A stretch of 64,000 nucleotides of DNA from Perkinsela sp. pyNocScin1 (lineage: Eukaryota; Euglenozoa; Kinetoplastea; Prokinetoplastida; Perkinselidae). How positions within the stretch are numbered: position 1 is the first letter of the stretch; every line of letters starts with the position of its first letter. Positions 1 through 7,815 of this stretch are shown here, piece by piece. Where the stretch lies: positions 310,001-374,000 of the forward strand of contig CAXHTR010000003.1 in NCBI GenBank assembly GCA_964019655.1, in the 5' to 3' direction. The notes under the pieces are model-generated. The model had not been told where the DNA came from. It did no database searches and worked only from the letters and a program-made list of their open reading frames with translations. The position numbers and the translations under genes are program-made.

Positions 1-736
1 TTTCATGTAGGGGCATGTGCTTAAACGAGCCCACAAGTAAATTTTCGATCGGGCCAAAGCTTTTTAGCTCCCTAACGGAAACTTTGATGCTTTCAACAGC
101 TTTAGCGCTAATTCTTTGCAAAATTCCGTGCATATCATGCGATGTGCTGTGCAAAATCACATTCTCTGAGTGCTCAAAGCTTTCATTACTTTTCATGGTG
201 AACACTTTCGCTCCGTCTCTCGCTATGTTCGCGGACTTCTCGAACCTCTCGATGTCCAATGTATATTTTTCATCAGCTGCCGTCAAGATTTCCTGTGCAA
301 CATTATTGAGACAAATTTCCTGAGATTTTTCAGGTTCTCGGTTCTTTGCAAAGATTGAGATATCCATATTACAGATATTGGCGCAGCTTTTTTGTGAGCT
401 TGCTGAGTCATTACTATTGATACTTGTTGGCTCGAATAGCTTTGATGGGGTATCAAATGTATCAAGTTTCGCTCTTCGACAAACATGGTCTTTGCTCACA
501 CTGAAATCAAAGAAGGGTACATCATTGCTTTTCTTATTGTTGCACTCTCGATGCCCACTCTGTGGTGCAAATAGTGGTTGCATTGCCCCAGCTGCCACGA
601 AACCACTTCTCTCCGCGGAGCAATCATCGACCTTTGCCTCGGGCTTCGGGCCACCGGATTCGAGAAACGAAAAGCCCTTTTCATCCATCTTTCGCTCGCT
701 GTAGCCGTGTAAAAGTTCTTCCATGCTTGCGTTCAT
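1..736 (-). CDS. Unknown protein, partial (3' end beyond left edge)
   Basis: An open minus-strand frame runs from an ATG at 736 to the left edge without a stop, giving 245 visible residues. The product is hydrophilic, rich in Ser, Glu, Lys and Asn, and shows no domain I recognise. A second in-frame ATG lies at 724, just after an AG that follows a pyrimidine-rich stretch, and an upstream ATG at 844 would add a hydrophobic N-terminus of about 36 residues. The segment 737-844 is pyrimidine-rich on the minus strand and looks more like leader than coding sequence. It is the most distal visible gene of the leftward cluster. The open length is good evidence for a gene; function is unknown. Confidence 0.6.
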   Translation of the reverse strand, partial: MNASMEELLHGYSERKMDEKGFSFLESGGPKPEAKVDDCSAERSGFVAAGAMQPLFAPQSGHRECNNKKSNDVPFFDFSVSKDHVCRRAKLDTFDTPSKLFEPTSINSNDSASSQKSCANICNMDISIFAKNREPEKSQEICLNNVAQEILTAADEKYTLDIERFEKSANIARDGAKVFTMKSNESFEHSENVILHSTSHDMHGILQRISAKAVESIKVSVRELKSFGPIENLLVGSFKHMPLHE

Positions 737-884
737 CAAGTGCAATGAAATAGTAAAATGAAGGAGAAAATAGCCAGAAAGGGAACAGAATAGAATCGCC
801 TGATTAAATGGCCACTTCACGAAAGTAACCTTGTACAGCACCATCGCACGCTTAGCTGTTTTTATCCAGCTGATCAGAATTTAT

Positions 885-1271
885 CTAATCGGAATTATCA
901 GATAAAAACTGTTGAGCAGAAGAAATGATGTGCTTCGGAGCTCTTAATTCACCCTTCTTAGTCCCTTTTATACCTACTTTGCTCGTATTGATTGGTTGGC
1001 TCTTATCGAACATAGACATGGAGTAGCTTGTACCGTCTAGTCTTACCTTCGTCTCTTCTGTTGGTGGCCAATATTCAGATTCTGATACGACAACAAAGAA
1101 TTGATCTCGCTGCACAGGATCGAATTCGAGTGCGGAAATCTCATCATCAAATTCCAGGCTATTTCTCTTCGGTTGGAGTTTTCTGTATCCCTCGGTGTCT
1201 TTCGAAAAAGATGTCGAGAATTTTTGCTTATCTTGCTGTTTCTTGGACTTTCGCCATGATCCTGCACGCAT
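885..1271 (-). CDS. Small unknown hydrophilic protein
   Basis: This is a 128-residue ORF with an ATG start (MRAGSWRKSKK), very basic in its first 40 residues and without membrane segments or a recognised domain. It lies 64 bp downstream of the next leftward gene (ends at 1336) and 148 bp before the ATG at 736, spacing typical of this cluster. A shorter overlapping minus-strand ORF exists in another frame (1043-1351), so the assignment rests on position and clean spacing rather than homology. Confidence 0.45.
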   Translation of the reverse strand: MRAGSWRKSKKQQDKQKFSTSFSKDTEGYRKLQPKRNSLEFDDEISALEFDPVQRDQFFVVVSESEYWPPTEETKVRLDGTSYSMSMFDKSQPINTSKVGIKGTKKGELRAPKHIISSAQQFLSDNSD

Positions 1272-1335
1272 AATGAAAGGAAATACAATTTGATAGATAG
1301 GTACTCATGAAGTTTGATTTCTTCCCGGCAGAAAC

Positions 1336-1707
1336 TTACTCTTTGCACCACATGGAGCGTAATATGATGCTATAGTAGCGGGATTTTGAACTCATGTGAG
1401 TTGTTAAACTCTTCGAGTACCTATTACAGTACCCCGGTGCAATACGATTTCCATCTTCAAAGTCTTCTGAAGTTCTCCTACCAGCAGGAAACTTCAGTTG
1501 TTTAACCGAGTGTACTCTATCTTGGGATTGAGAGCCATAAGCTACCTTTTGGTGCTTGACAATATTTCCTTGTAACCAGCGATTCTCTGATTGTAGTTCA
1601 ATGAACCAGTCTTCAGAAGTTGAGTTTTCGGACGCGAGCGCATCAATCATCAATCTAAAATAGAGTGGAATCGAAGAGAGCCCTGATATTCCCAACAGGT
1701 ATTGCAT
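1336..1707 (-). CDS. Small unknown protein with hydrophobic N-terminus
   Basis: A 123-residue ORF starting at the ATG at 1707 (MQYLLGISGLSSIPLYF). The frame stays open upstream to a GTG at 1716, which is not a plausible eukaryotic start. The first 25 residues are hydrophobic and could be a signal or mitochondrial targeting sequence; the rest is polar and ends in SMWCKE. It lies 34 bp after the J-protein gene stop. No family recognised. Confidence 0.4.
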   Translation of the reverse strand: MQYLLGISGLSSIPLYFRLMIDALASENSTSEDWFIELQSENRWLQGNIVKHQKVAYGSQSQDRVHSVKQLKFPAGRRTSEDFEDGNRIAPGYCNRYSKSLTTHMSSKSRYYSIILRSMWCKE

Positions 1708-1741
1708 CAGAGACACACATTAAACCACAAGCAACACGCAT

Positions 1742-2227
1742 CTAGTTCTTCCTCCAAACGTGCCATTGTCCAGAGCTAATATCTTTCTGCACGGGAGCAG
1801 ATCTAGATTTCTGCTTACGCAAAGTCTTGATTCGGTGCTCACGAGAGACAATGGCTGCATAGAAACAGCAACAGCAAAAAAAAGCCATCAAAATGTCTAT
1901 CTTATCGACGCTTCGATTCACGCGAAGATTTACATTCCACACCCCAGCTTCATGCGGGCCACTTCGCTCGAAGCTCATTGTCTTTTTTGATTTTGACGAA
2001 TCATGTCTTTTTAAAAGCCTATAAGCTTGTTGAACAGTTTGAAAATTTTCTGCCGAGCCACCGTGATCGGGATGGTGCATTAGAACGAGTTTCTTATACT
2101 TTGCTCTCAGCCTACAAGGATCTATCTCTTGGCCCATGTTAAACCCGAATATTCCGAAGGCTTTAGAGATCGGAACTATCTGAGGAGATCCGCCTCTATT
2201 CCGAAAAATCCACGTTCGATACATCAT
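1742..2227 (-). CDS. J-domain protein with transmembrane segment
   Basis: A 161-residue protein with a J domain at about residues 22-75, including the HPD motif at 52-54 (MHHPDHGGS) needed to stimulate Hsp70 ATPase, and a helix IV-like segment NFQTVQQAYRLL. Residues 111-127 are hydrophobic and cysteine-rich (LMAFFCCCCFYAAIV) and probably cross a membrane, placing the J domain beside an organelle membrane. The order, J domain then membrane span, differs from Pam18/Tim14, where the span comes first. Kinetoplastids have many organellar J-proteins and I cannot name the orthologue. Two ATGs sit in tandem at 2227 and 2224. Confidence 0.8.
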   Translation of the reverse strand: MMYRTWIFRNRGGSPQIVPISKAFGIFGFNMGQEIDPCRLRAKYKKLVLMHHPDHGGSAENFQTVQQAYRLLKRHDSSKSKKTMSFERSGPHEAGVWNVNLRVNRSVDKIDILMAFFCCCCFYAAIVSREHRIKTLRKQKSRSAPVQKDISSGQWHVWRKN

Positions 2228-2330
2228 GTCATAATGTAGTTTTTATGAGCTGTGAATACAAATATTTTTCTGAGAAACCTTTTCCTTCATAATTTCACTA
2301 TGCTTATACTTCAATTCATTGTTTTAGCAT

Positions 2331-2642
2331 TCAGTCGAAGAGACCGAAACCCATGTCATCATCTTCCTCTTCTTGCGGCTCTACAGGCTCGGAAGAAATC
2401 TTGTTCACCGCTGGCTCGGAATGCACTTCAGTAGCCGGGGCATTGCCTGCCGCCGTCAGCCCTGCTAGAATGTCGCAAACGGAGGCTTTGCTCAGACACG
2501 AAACGAAGGCTGCAATTTCAGCATCACTCACATCAACTTGAGCAGCTTCAAGAATAGCCTTTAACACTTTCGCATCTACTGAATTTTCTTTTGATACAAC
2601 AAATGACGCGTATGTGAGTGCGAGAGGTCCTTGATTCATCAT
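2331..2642 (-). CDS. RPLP1: 60S acidic ribosomal protein P1
   Basis: A 103-residue stalk protein. The N-terminal helical dimerisation region (LTYASFVVSKENS, then the LKAILEAAQVDVSDAEI region) is typical of P1, followed by a short Ala/Pro/Glu hinge and an acidic tail ending EEEDDDMGFGLFD. P1/P2 dimers bind P0 on the large subunit and recruit elongation factors through this tail. The Phe-containing tail matches the one known from trypanosomatid P proteins, the R13 epitope region of Trypanosoma cruzi, and is a good lineage marker. The hinge is shorter and less alanine-rich than usual. Tandem ATGs occur at 2642 and 2639. Confidence 0.93.
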   Translation of the reverse strand: MMNQGPLALTYASFVVSKENSVDAKVLKAILEAAQVDVSDAEIAAFVSCLSKASVCDILAGLTAAGNAPATEVHSEPAVNKISSEPVEPQEEEDDDMGFGLFD

Positions 2643-2716
2643 GAGTAATGGAACGTGATAAGATGAAAGAGTATGCTACTAAAGAGCTTCTGAATGGGTA
2701 TCCATGGAAATTCGCG

Positions 2717-3199
2717 TCACGTTTCAGCGTTTACACCACCAACACCTATCATTCCGATGATACATGGATGATAAACTATTGACTTTATCCGGAGAATAGT
2801 AACTTGATTTTGACTATTAACCCAAGATATATTCTTGCGCTTATGCCGATCAAGATAGTAAATAACATTGTGTGATTTTTTGTGCTCTTCCACATCAGCG
2901 AGCACGCGTACATTTTCGAGGAAAGGTCTGCCAATCGCGCTGAAATTCTTTCCTGTGACGAGAAGGCACTTTTTGAAAGTTATTTCCTCTCCGATGTGCG
3001 CATTCATGCGTGGAACCATGATGACATCATTTTTAGAAACTTTGTACTGTTCATTCTGGTACAGAACAACTGCGCACTGCTCGCCGAGCGAATTGATAAT
3101 ATCTGTAATACGTGATTTATTGCACACCAGGTTCGCTATAGCTACATCTACACGCAAACTATTTGCTAATTTGAATGATTTGTTTCGTGATAAGCACAT
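2717..3199 (-). CDS. Mitochondrial ribosomal protein bL21m
   Basis: A 160-residue protein with the bL21 pattern: a beta-rich core (CAVVLYQNEQYKVSKNDVIMVPR), an ITFKKCLLV strand, GRPFLENVRVLADVEEH and a basic RHKRKN segment before a final ILRIKSI strand, matching the family order V-x-G-G-K-Q-Y-K-V ... G-x-P ... H-x-K. The roughly 30-residue N-terminal extension could carry a mitochondrial targeting signal. It is a component of the mitoribosomal large subunit. It is the first gene of the leftward cluster, so its 5' end borders the strand-switch region. An AG at about 10 nt upstream of the ATG is a possible splice acceptor. Confidence 0.75.
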   Translation of the reverse strand: MCLSRNKSFKLANSLRVDVAIANLVCNKSRITDIINSLGEQCAVVLYQNEQYKVSKNDVIMVPRMNAHIGEEITFKKCLLVTGKNFSAIGRPFLENVRVLADVEEHKKSHNVIYYLDRHKRKNISWVNSQNQVTILRIKSIVYHPCIIGMIGVGGVNAET

Positions 3200-4664
3200 T
3201 TCAGAGTACTTGATACAACATCGCTCAAAAAATTATTGAAATGACGTGGGAAATTTTCTAATGGATTAAATACATAAGGGAAAAATACTTCCCGTGTAGG
3301 GCGGGTTTTACGACGTAGAGAAAATTGTTGGCTGTGTCCCGATCTGCGATATACTCCGTACTTTTACGAGCGAATCCATTGTTCGGGAATAAAAAACCGC
3401 AAAAGTGGAATAACCGTTGGGCGTTTAGATTGGGAAATAAGCACCGTGAGCAGGAAACGCAAGTGCGTTGAAGTTTTAGATTTACTTGTTTAAGCATCTT
3501 GAACCACAAGCCACTGTGAAGGAAATCAACTATTTTGAGCGTTGTGATGATAATTTTTTCCTCCTAGCAGAATTTCGCTGAAGAACAATATAATAGTAGC
3601 TGTAGAATAAGAATTACCTGGGATTTAGTTGAGAAATTTGTCCTATAATTTGAACTTCTCTTGTGATGCGCATAATTTCGGAATTAAATCATTCACAAGG
3701 CATAGCTTTTGATTATGAGTTTTCATAAATATTTTGTAGAAGAATTCGCTCGTTAGGCCAATTAACATTAGCCAAATTAAAATGTGCAGTGCATCGGTCG
3801 TGAGATACAGTGAACGTTCGAGAGTTTGAAAACGTACAATAGTGCGGAGATAAATATGATTCCCGCCTGTGTATGATTCGGAATTTATAGACAGAAACAT
3901 TTCCTGCTTGGTTTAGAGAAACTGGCAGATCCTAGTGAAGGCTACATATCGCTGATCGTGAGCAGTTAAAAAAATCCGGTGCATGAAGATGTTATTTCAG
4001 ATACTGACTGCCAGATTCCATGTGGCGACTTATGAAGTACAATTGAAAAATGTTTATCAGAAACGTCAAGAAACCCGGCAAAGAGGAAGTGGAGATAAAG
4101 ATGTAGATCAGGGTTTCTTCAAACTGGGCGATTCACCCAAAATGGGTGAAAATCAAAAAAAGGGTCGCTTGCACGTGAGTCGCGGGTGAAAAGTTTTACC
4201 CGATGAATTACTAATATTATCCCCAAGATCTGTGAAGGCGAGCCACTGTTTGCAAGTGCAAGCGAAAGTTTCGGGTAAAAATGAAAAATTTCACCCAAAA
4301 GCTGGGTGAAACGAAAAATTTACAATACCCTTGATGTAGATGTAAGCATCATTTTCTATGATACAAAGATATTTATCTTCCCACTGTTAGAACGTACGCG
4401 TGGGCAACACACCTAGCACAGTGCCGACCATGCTAAGCGCAATATTCTATGTACTTGAAATGGTCGAATTTGAAAAACATAACTGCCGCAAATTCATGTA
4501 TAAAACTGAATGGGTACCATACATAATTGTCATGATATTTTATGATCGTTGCTTGTTTTATGTAGCCTCCATTGAATGTCATTTAGTTCTTTGAATGCAT
4601 AGTTAACATGTTTCCGCGTTTTTCGTCTGGCAACTCTATCTTTTTTTCAACAAAATTTGAGGTT
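3200..4664. other. Divergent strand-switch region
   Basis: About 1.46 kb separates the leftward gene block (first ATG at 3199) from the rightward block (first credible ATG at 4665). The only ORFs here are short (61-85 codons), several start at non-ATG codons, and none shows a recognisable domain. The stretch is AT-rich and holds a cluster of inverted repeats at 4133-4311. In kinetoplastids divergent strand-switch regions are sites where RNA polymerase II transcription starts in both directions, without a conventional core promoter. I infer that role here from gene orientation alone. Confidence 0.65.
4133..4311. repeat. Cluster of GGGTGAAA / TTTCACCC inverted repeats
   Basis: Within about 180 bp the motif GGGTGAA(A) and its complement recur: TTCACCC at 4133-4139 with GGGTGAA at 4145-4151 (7-bp stem, 5-nt loop); GGGTGAAAAG running into TTTTACCC at 4185-4202; GGGTAAAA at 4273-4280; and TTTCACCC at 4289-4296 with GGGTGAAA at 4304-4311 (8-bp stem, 7-nt loop). 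The last hairpin is flanked by a direct repeat of GAAAAATTT at 4283-4291 and 4313-4321. I saw no comparable cluster elsewhere in the window. Function is unknown; its position in the strand-switch region suggests a regulatory or structural role. Confidence 0.8.
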
Positions 4665-5018
4665 ATGACTCAAAGCTATGCCTTACCTCTCAAATTTAAA
4701 ACACAAGGCTGTCGTGGCAAGATGTCCTACTGTACAACCAACATCGATACTGTCACGAAGCAAAATGCCTCACAAGCAGCAATTGATATAGCAATGGATG
4801 TGAACAAAATTAAAAAGCAACATCAAGCAGCAAATGTAAGTAACGATAAGAAGGAAATGGAGGCGAGGGCTTGGGACATGCTTAACTCCTTATCTGAGCC
4901 CACAATTATGTCGGCAGATGGTAAAGCAGTTGCCCTTTTGTTGAATAGCTGGGCATACTTTTCCAAGCATTGGGCTGGTGGAAAAGATGGTCCACGAAAA
5001 TGTAGCAGCGAGTCGTGA
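4665..5018 (+). CDS. Small unknown protein, first gene of the rightward cluster
   Basis: A 117-residue protein if translation starts at the ATG at 4665 (MTQSYALPLKFK). The longer ORF from 4608 begins in a pyrimidine-rich tract (tttttcgtctggcaactc, then ctatctttttttc) that ends in an AG just before 4665, so I treat it as trans-splicing signal. The protein has a charged helical middle and a conserved-looking C-terminal block (NSWAYFSKHWAGGKDGP). I do not recognise the family. It could be a small kinetoplastid mitochondrial subunit, but nothing in the sequence proves that. Confidence 0.55.
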   Translation: MTQSYALPLKFKTQGCRGKMSYCTTNIDTVTKQNASQAAIDIAMDVNKIKKQHQAANVSNDKKEMEARAWDMLNSLSEPTIMSADGKAVALLLNSWAYFSKHWAGGKDGPRKCSSES

Positions 5019-5567
5019 AAATGTGTATTCTCGTAGCTATCTAGATTTCTGTGGCCTTCTGATAGTTATTGTTCATAGAAAGTAAAATAAGATTATTTTC
5101 TCTTTGGTATCCACGAGCTCATGAATAAAATAGGACTGTGATCCATTCATGGTACTGCGGTATACAGTTGGCGCACAACGCGACAAAATTGACTTGATTT
5201 AAAGTATCAGAGATTCATGCCTAAAGCATCTTCGTGACAGAGAGTTGTCTGGAGAGTAGAGACGCTTAACACACATTGTTCAATGAGAATCAGCAGAAGA
5301 GGGCGAGATTTAGTACTAGAATTCTTGGGATATTTATCCCCCCTCTAAACAGCTCAACGGAGGCATAAGCCACAAATAAAGCAGTACTTCTGATGACCCA
5401 ACTCTACCGGACCATCATACGCTTAGCCATAAATATATGCATCCAATTTTGCGAAATAAACATGCTTCATCTCAATTTTTTTTGTGGATTTACATATAAT
5501 CAACAATTGGCTGTACCAGAAGAATTCAATGAGAGCTTTTGTATTCGAAAATTTAAGGTAATTTCAA
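5019..5567. other. Intergenic stretch, about 550 bp
   Basis: No ORF with a plausible product, no tRNA-like cloverleaf boxes and no clear repeat were seen. The final 130 bp contains a pyrimidine-rich run (catctcaattttttttgtgg region) followed by AG dinucleotides, a likely trans-splicing signal for the exoribonuclease gene that follows. A plus-strand ORF that starts in this tract (5393-5635) is therefore not considered real. Confidence 0.5.
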
Positions 5568-7736
5568 ATGGGTGTACCAGGGTATTTCAAATGGGTTGTT
5601 CAGCATTGCCCTGGAGTTATGACAAAAGATCTTGAGGTAGATTGTTTGTATGTGGATATGAATGGTATCCTCCATCCAGCGTGTCACAATGACGGTAATT
5701 CAATTAATGGCAACTCTGAGGAAGCGATGCTCTCCAATTTCTGCCTTAAGCTGGATGAAATCATTTTCGCGACACAGCCAAAAAAACTCATCTATTTTGC
5801 GTTCGATGGACCGGCTCCCTACGCAAAGATGGTTCAGCAGAGGTCGAGACGATTCTGTTCAAGGTATAACTTGCGTCTCCAGGTTAAAATGTACAAGCGT
5901 ATTGCCGAGGAGTGGAAGAAAGAGGGCCTGCCAGTTCCAGAAATGCCAAGCGTATGGGACTCTAACAATATTACCCCTGGTACTCCCTTTATGATGAAGG
6001 TGCGGAAGACTGTCGAGTCCTATATATCAGATCGGATATCTGACCCAGCATGGAAGAACTATCAAGACATAATATGGCTTTTGTCTGATTCAGGAGAACC
6101 TGGTGAAGGTGAACACAAGTTGATTCAGTTCATAAAAAAGCAAAAATGTCACGCAGAATACGACCCAAAGACGACGCACTGTCTCGTTGGAATGGACGCA
6201 GACCTTATCCAACTTGCGCTATCTGCCCATGACCCTAACATCATCATTTATCGAGATGAGTCTTTCATCAGTATAAACATGGTTCGCGAATACTTCAGAG
6301 CATGCTTTTCACCCATTCTAACAAACCCAGGTATCCATGAGAGCCTTCGAAATTTTGAAAGACTCCTTGATGACTTACTTCTCTGCTTTGCATTTGTGGG
6401 AAATGATTTCTTACCCCCTCTGCCACAGCTCAAGATATCATCGAATGCCATAGGAAGGTGCCTTTCTGTGTACATCGGCGAATTTCAACAAATAGGAGAA
6501 TTTTTGACTAACGCAGGCACGATCAATACAAAGGCTCTGGAGCTCTATATCAAGGCACTCTGCAGTGCGCTTGAAAACGTTCCTGATCCTTCAAGAGAAG
6601 TCGTGAACTGGTATGATAAGATTGAGAGAGCTTATTTCAACGAAACACAGCAGTTTGAAGGGCAGAGTGGCTCTACTGAGCCTATGTTTTGGAGTGCTGT
6701 TCGCCGGCGTACTGAGCTTTATGCGTGGAAGAAAACTGCTACATTGTACTTTCATGATAAAGTTTGTGTCGGTGTGCCTGAATGGCAAAATAGATATTAC
6801 AGCGAACACTGGTCTGATGAGGCGCGGGAAAAGGATTGCCTGCGAGATCAGGTCAATATTGAGTACATGCGTGGACTTCAGTGGGTGCAGCGGTATTATC
6901 ATGATGATTGCCCAGATTGGGAATGGCACTACCCATACCGGTATGGACCATCCCTCGATTGCCTTCAGCCGTCAAAGGTCCATGAAGAAGACATGACTTT
7001 CACAACGCCCGGAATCCCGCTTGACCCTTTGCAGCAGCTTTTAATTGTAGTCCCTAGAGAAGGTGCTGAACGCTTACTCCCTAAGCGCTTCGTAAATCTC
7101 ATGTATGAAGATTTGCGCAAATATTTTCCAAATCGCTTTAAAATAGACTACTCAAACTGTCCACCTAAATGGATGACACAGGCAATCTTGCCAACGATTG
7201 ACCTAGAGCACGTGCGAATGATCACCATACCTTGGTATTTAGTTCTATCGAAGCAAGAGATCAAGCTGAATGAACGTGTCGGAATGCGAATGTTTGTCCA
7301 TGTGCACCACAGAATCGCGGAAGAATACGATGTACAATCACCATATCTTGAAGAGTACTTTCCGTTACAATCCGTAAAGCATTCTATTTCCGGTAGTATA
7401 TTCTACCGACAAACGAGCACAAAGTCAAAAAAACTCACACGAGATGCTGTACGCTTTCAATATAAGTGCCCCTCATCACTAATTCGCCCGATTTACTTCG
7501 ACAAGCCACCAAGTGAGCCTAACCTTCGCCTGATTGACAAGAAAAACTCTTTCTGTCCGCTTTCTTACGACAATAAGATCAAATTCTTAAACATGAAGGG
7601 TTTTACGTATGATGTATGGGGTATCACAGTGGATTCTACAGGAAAGCTGACGAAGCCGCCAAAGGAAGAGTCTCTCAAAGTTTTGACTTCAAGAAAACGC
7701 AAGTTCCGGTCGGGAGATTACGACGATTACATTTAA
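5568..7736 (+). CDS. XRN-family 5'-3' exoribonuclease (Rat1/XRN2-like)
   Basis: A 722-residue protein opening with the XRN hallmark MGVPGYFKWV. The catalytic acidic residues sit in motifs YVDMNGILH (D30), FAFDGPAP (D80), GEPGEGEHK (E177, E180, E182) and GMDADLIQL (D210, D212). FVGNDFLPPLP and the GLQWVQRYYHDDCPDWEWHYPYRYGP region follow, as in the CR2 block of XRNs. These enzymes remove 5'-monophosphorylated nucleotides processively from RNA. It ends soon after the catalytic core, shorter than typical Xrn2. Kinetoplastids carry several XRNs (XRNA-XRND) and I cannot choose among them, though the length fits a nuclear-type member. The next gene's splice signal starts about 40 bp after the stop. 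Confidence 0.93.
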   Translation: MGVPGYFKWVVQHCPGVMTKDLEVDCLYVDMNGILHPACHNDGNSINGNSEEAMLSNFCLKLDEIIFATQPKKLIYFAFDGPAPYAKMVQQRSRRFCSRYNLRLQVKMYKRIAEEWKKEGLPVPEMPSVWDSNNITPGTPFMMKVRKTVESYISDRISDPAWKNYQDIIWLLSDSGEPGEGEHKLIQFIKKQKCHAEYDPKTTHCLVGMDADLIQLALSAHDPNIIIYRDESFISINMVREYFRACFSPILTNPGIHESLRNFERLLDDLLLCFAFVGNDFLPPLPQLKISSNAIGRCLSVYIGEFQQIGEFLTNAGTINTKALELYIKALCSALENVPDPSREVVNWYDKIERAYFNETQQFEGQSGSTEPMFWSAVRRRTELYAWKKTATLYFHDKVCVGVPEWQNRYYSEHWSDEAREKDCLRDQVNIEYMRGLQWVQRYYHDDCPDWEWHYPYRYGPSLDCLQPSKVHEEDMTFTTPGIPLDPLQQLLIVVPREGAERLLPKRFVNLMYEDLRKYFPNRFKIDYSNCPPKWMTQAILPTIDLEHVRMITIPWYLVLSKQEIKLNERVGMRMFVHVHHRIAEEYDVQSPYLEEYFPLQSVKHSISGSIFYRQTSTKSKKLTRDAVRFQYKCPSSLIRPIYFDKPPSEPNLRLIDKKNSFCPLSYDNKIKFLNMKGFTYDVWGITVDSTGKLTKPPKEESLKVLTSRKRKFRSGDYDDYI

Positions 7737-7779
7737 TTCTGCGTATATAATCTATCTGACAATACGTCTACTGATGATA

Positions 7780-7800
7780 TTTATTGCTGTATGTTTCCAG
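7780..7800 (+). promoter_or_regulatory. Probable trans-splice acceptor for the UTP7 gene
   Basis: The tract tttattgctgtatgtttccag ends in AG at 7799-7800, 15 nt before the ATG at 7816. It lies inside the 5' end of the longest ORF, which explains why that ORF's first 14 codons look unlike UTP7. Confidence 0.6.
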
Positions 7801-7815
7801 TGTAGTAAAACTCCC

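Noticed and set aside
15-704. Plus-strand ORFs 15-323 and 378-704 at the left edge
   Set aside because: The minus-strand frame is open across 1-736 without a stop and continues the leftward gene orientation, so these are shadows.
1043-1351. Minus-strand ORF overlapping the 885-1271 gene
   Set aside because: It overlaps two better-spaced ORFs and shows no domain.
3258-3900. Two minus-strand ORFs (3258-3509 and 3643-3900) in the strand-switch region
   Set aside because: Both are under 90 codons with no recognisable domain, and the first opens only at a TTG. Their composition matches the surrounding non-coding sequence.
3983-4594. Plus-strand ORFs 3983-4189 and 4400-4594
   Set aside because: The first runs into the hairpin repeats; the second begins at GTG. 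Neither shows a family-like sequence.
5393-5635. ORF upstream of and overlapping the XRN start
   Set aside because: It runs through the pyrimidine-rich leader and overlaps the XRN coding start in another frame.
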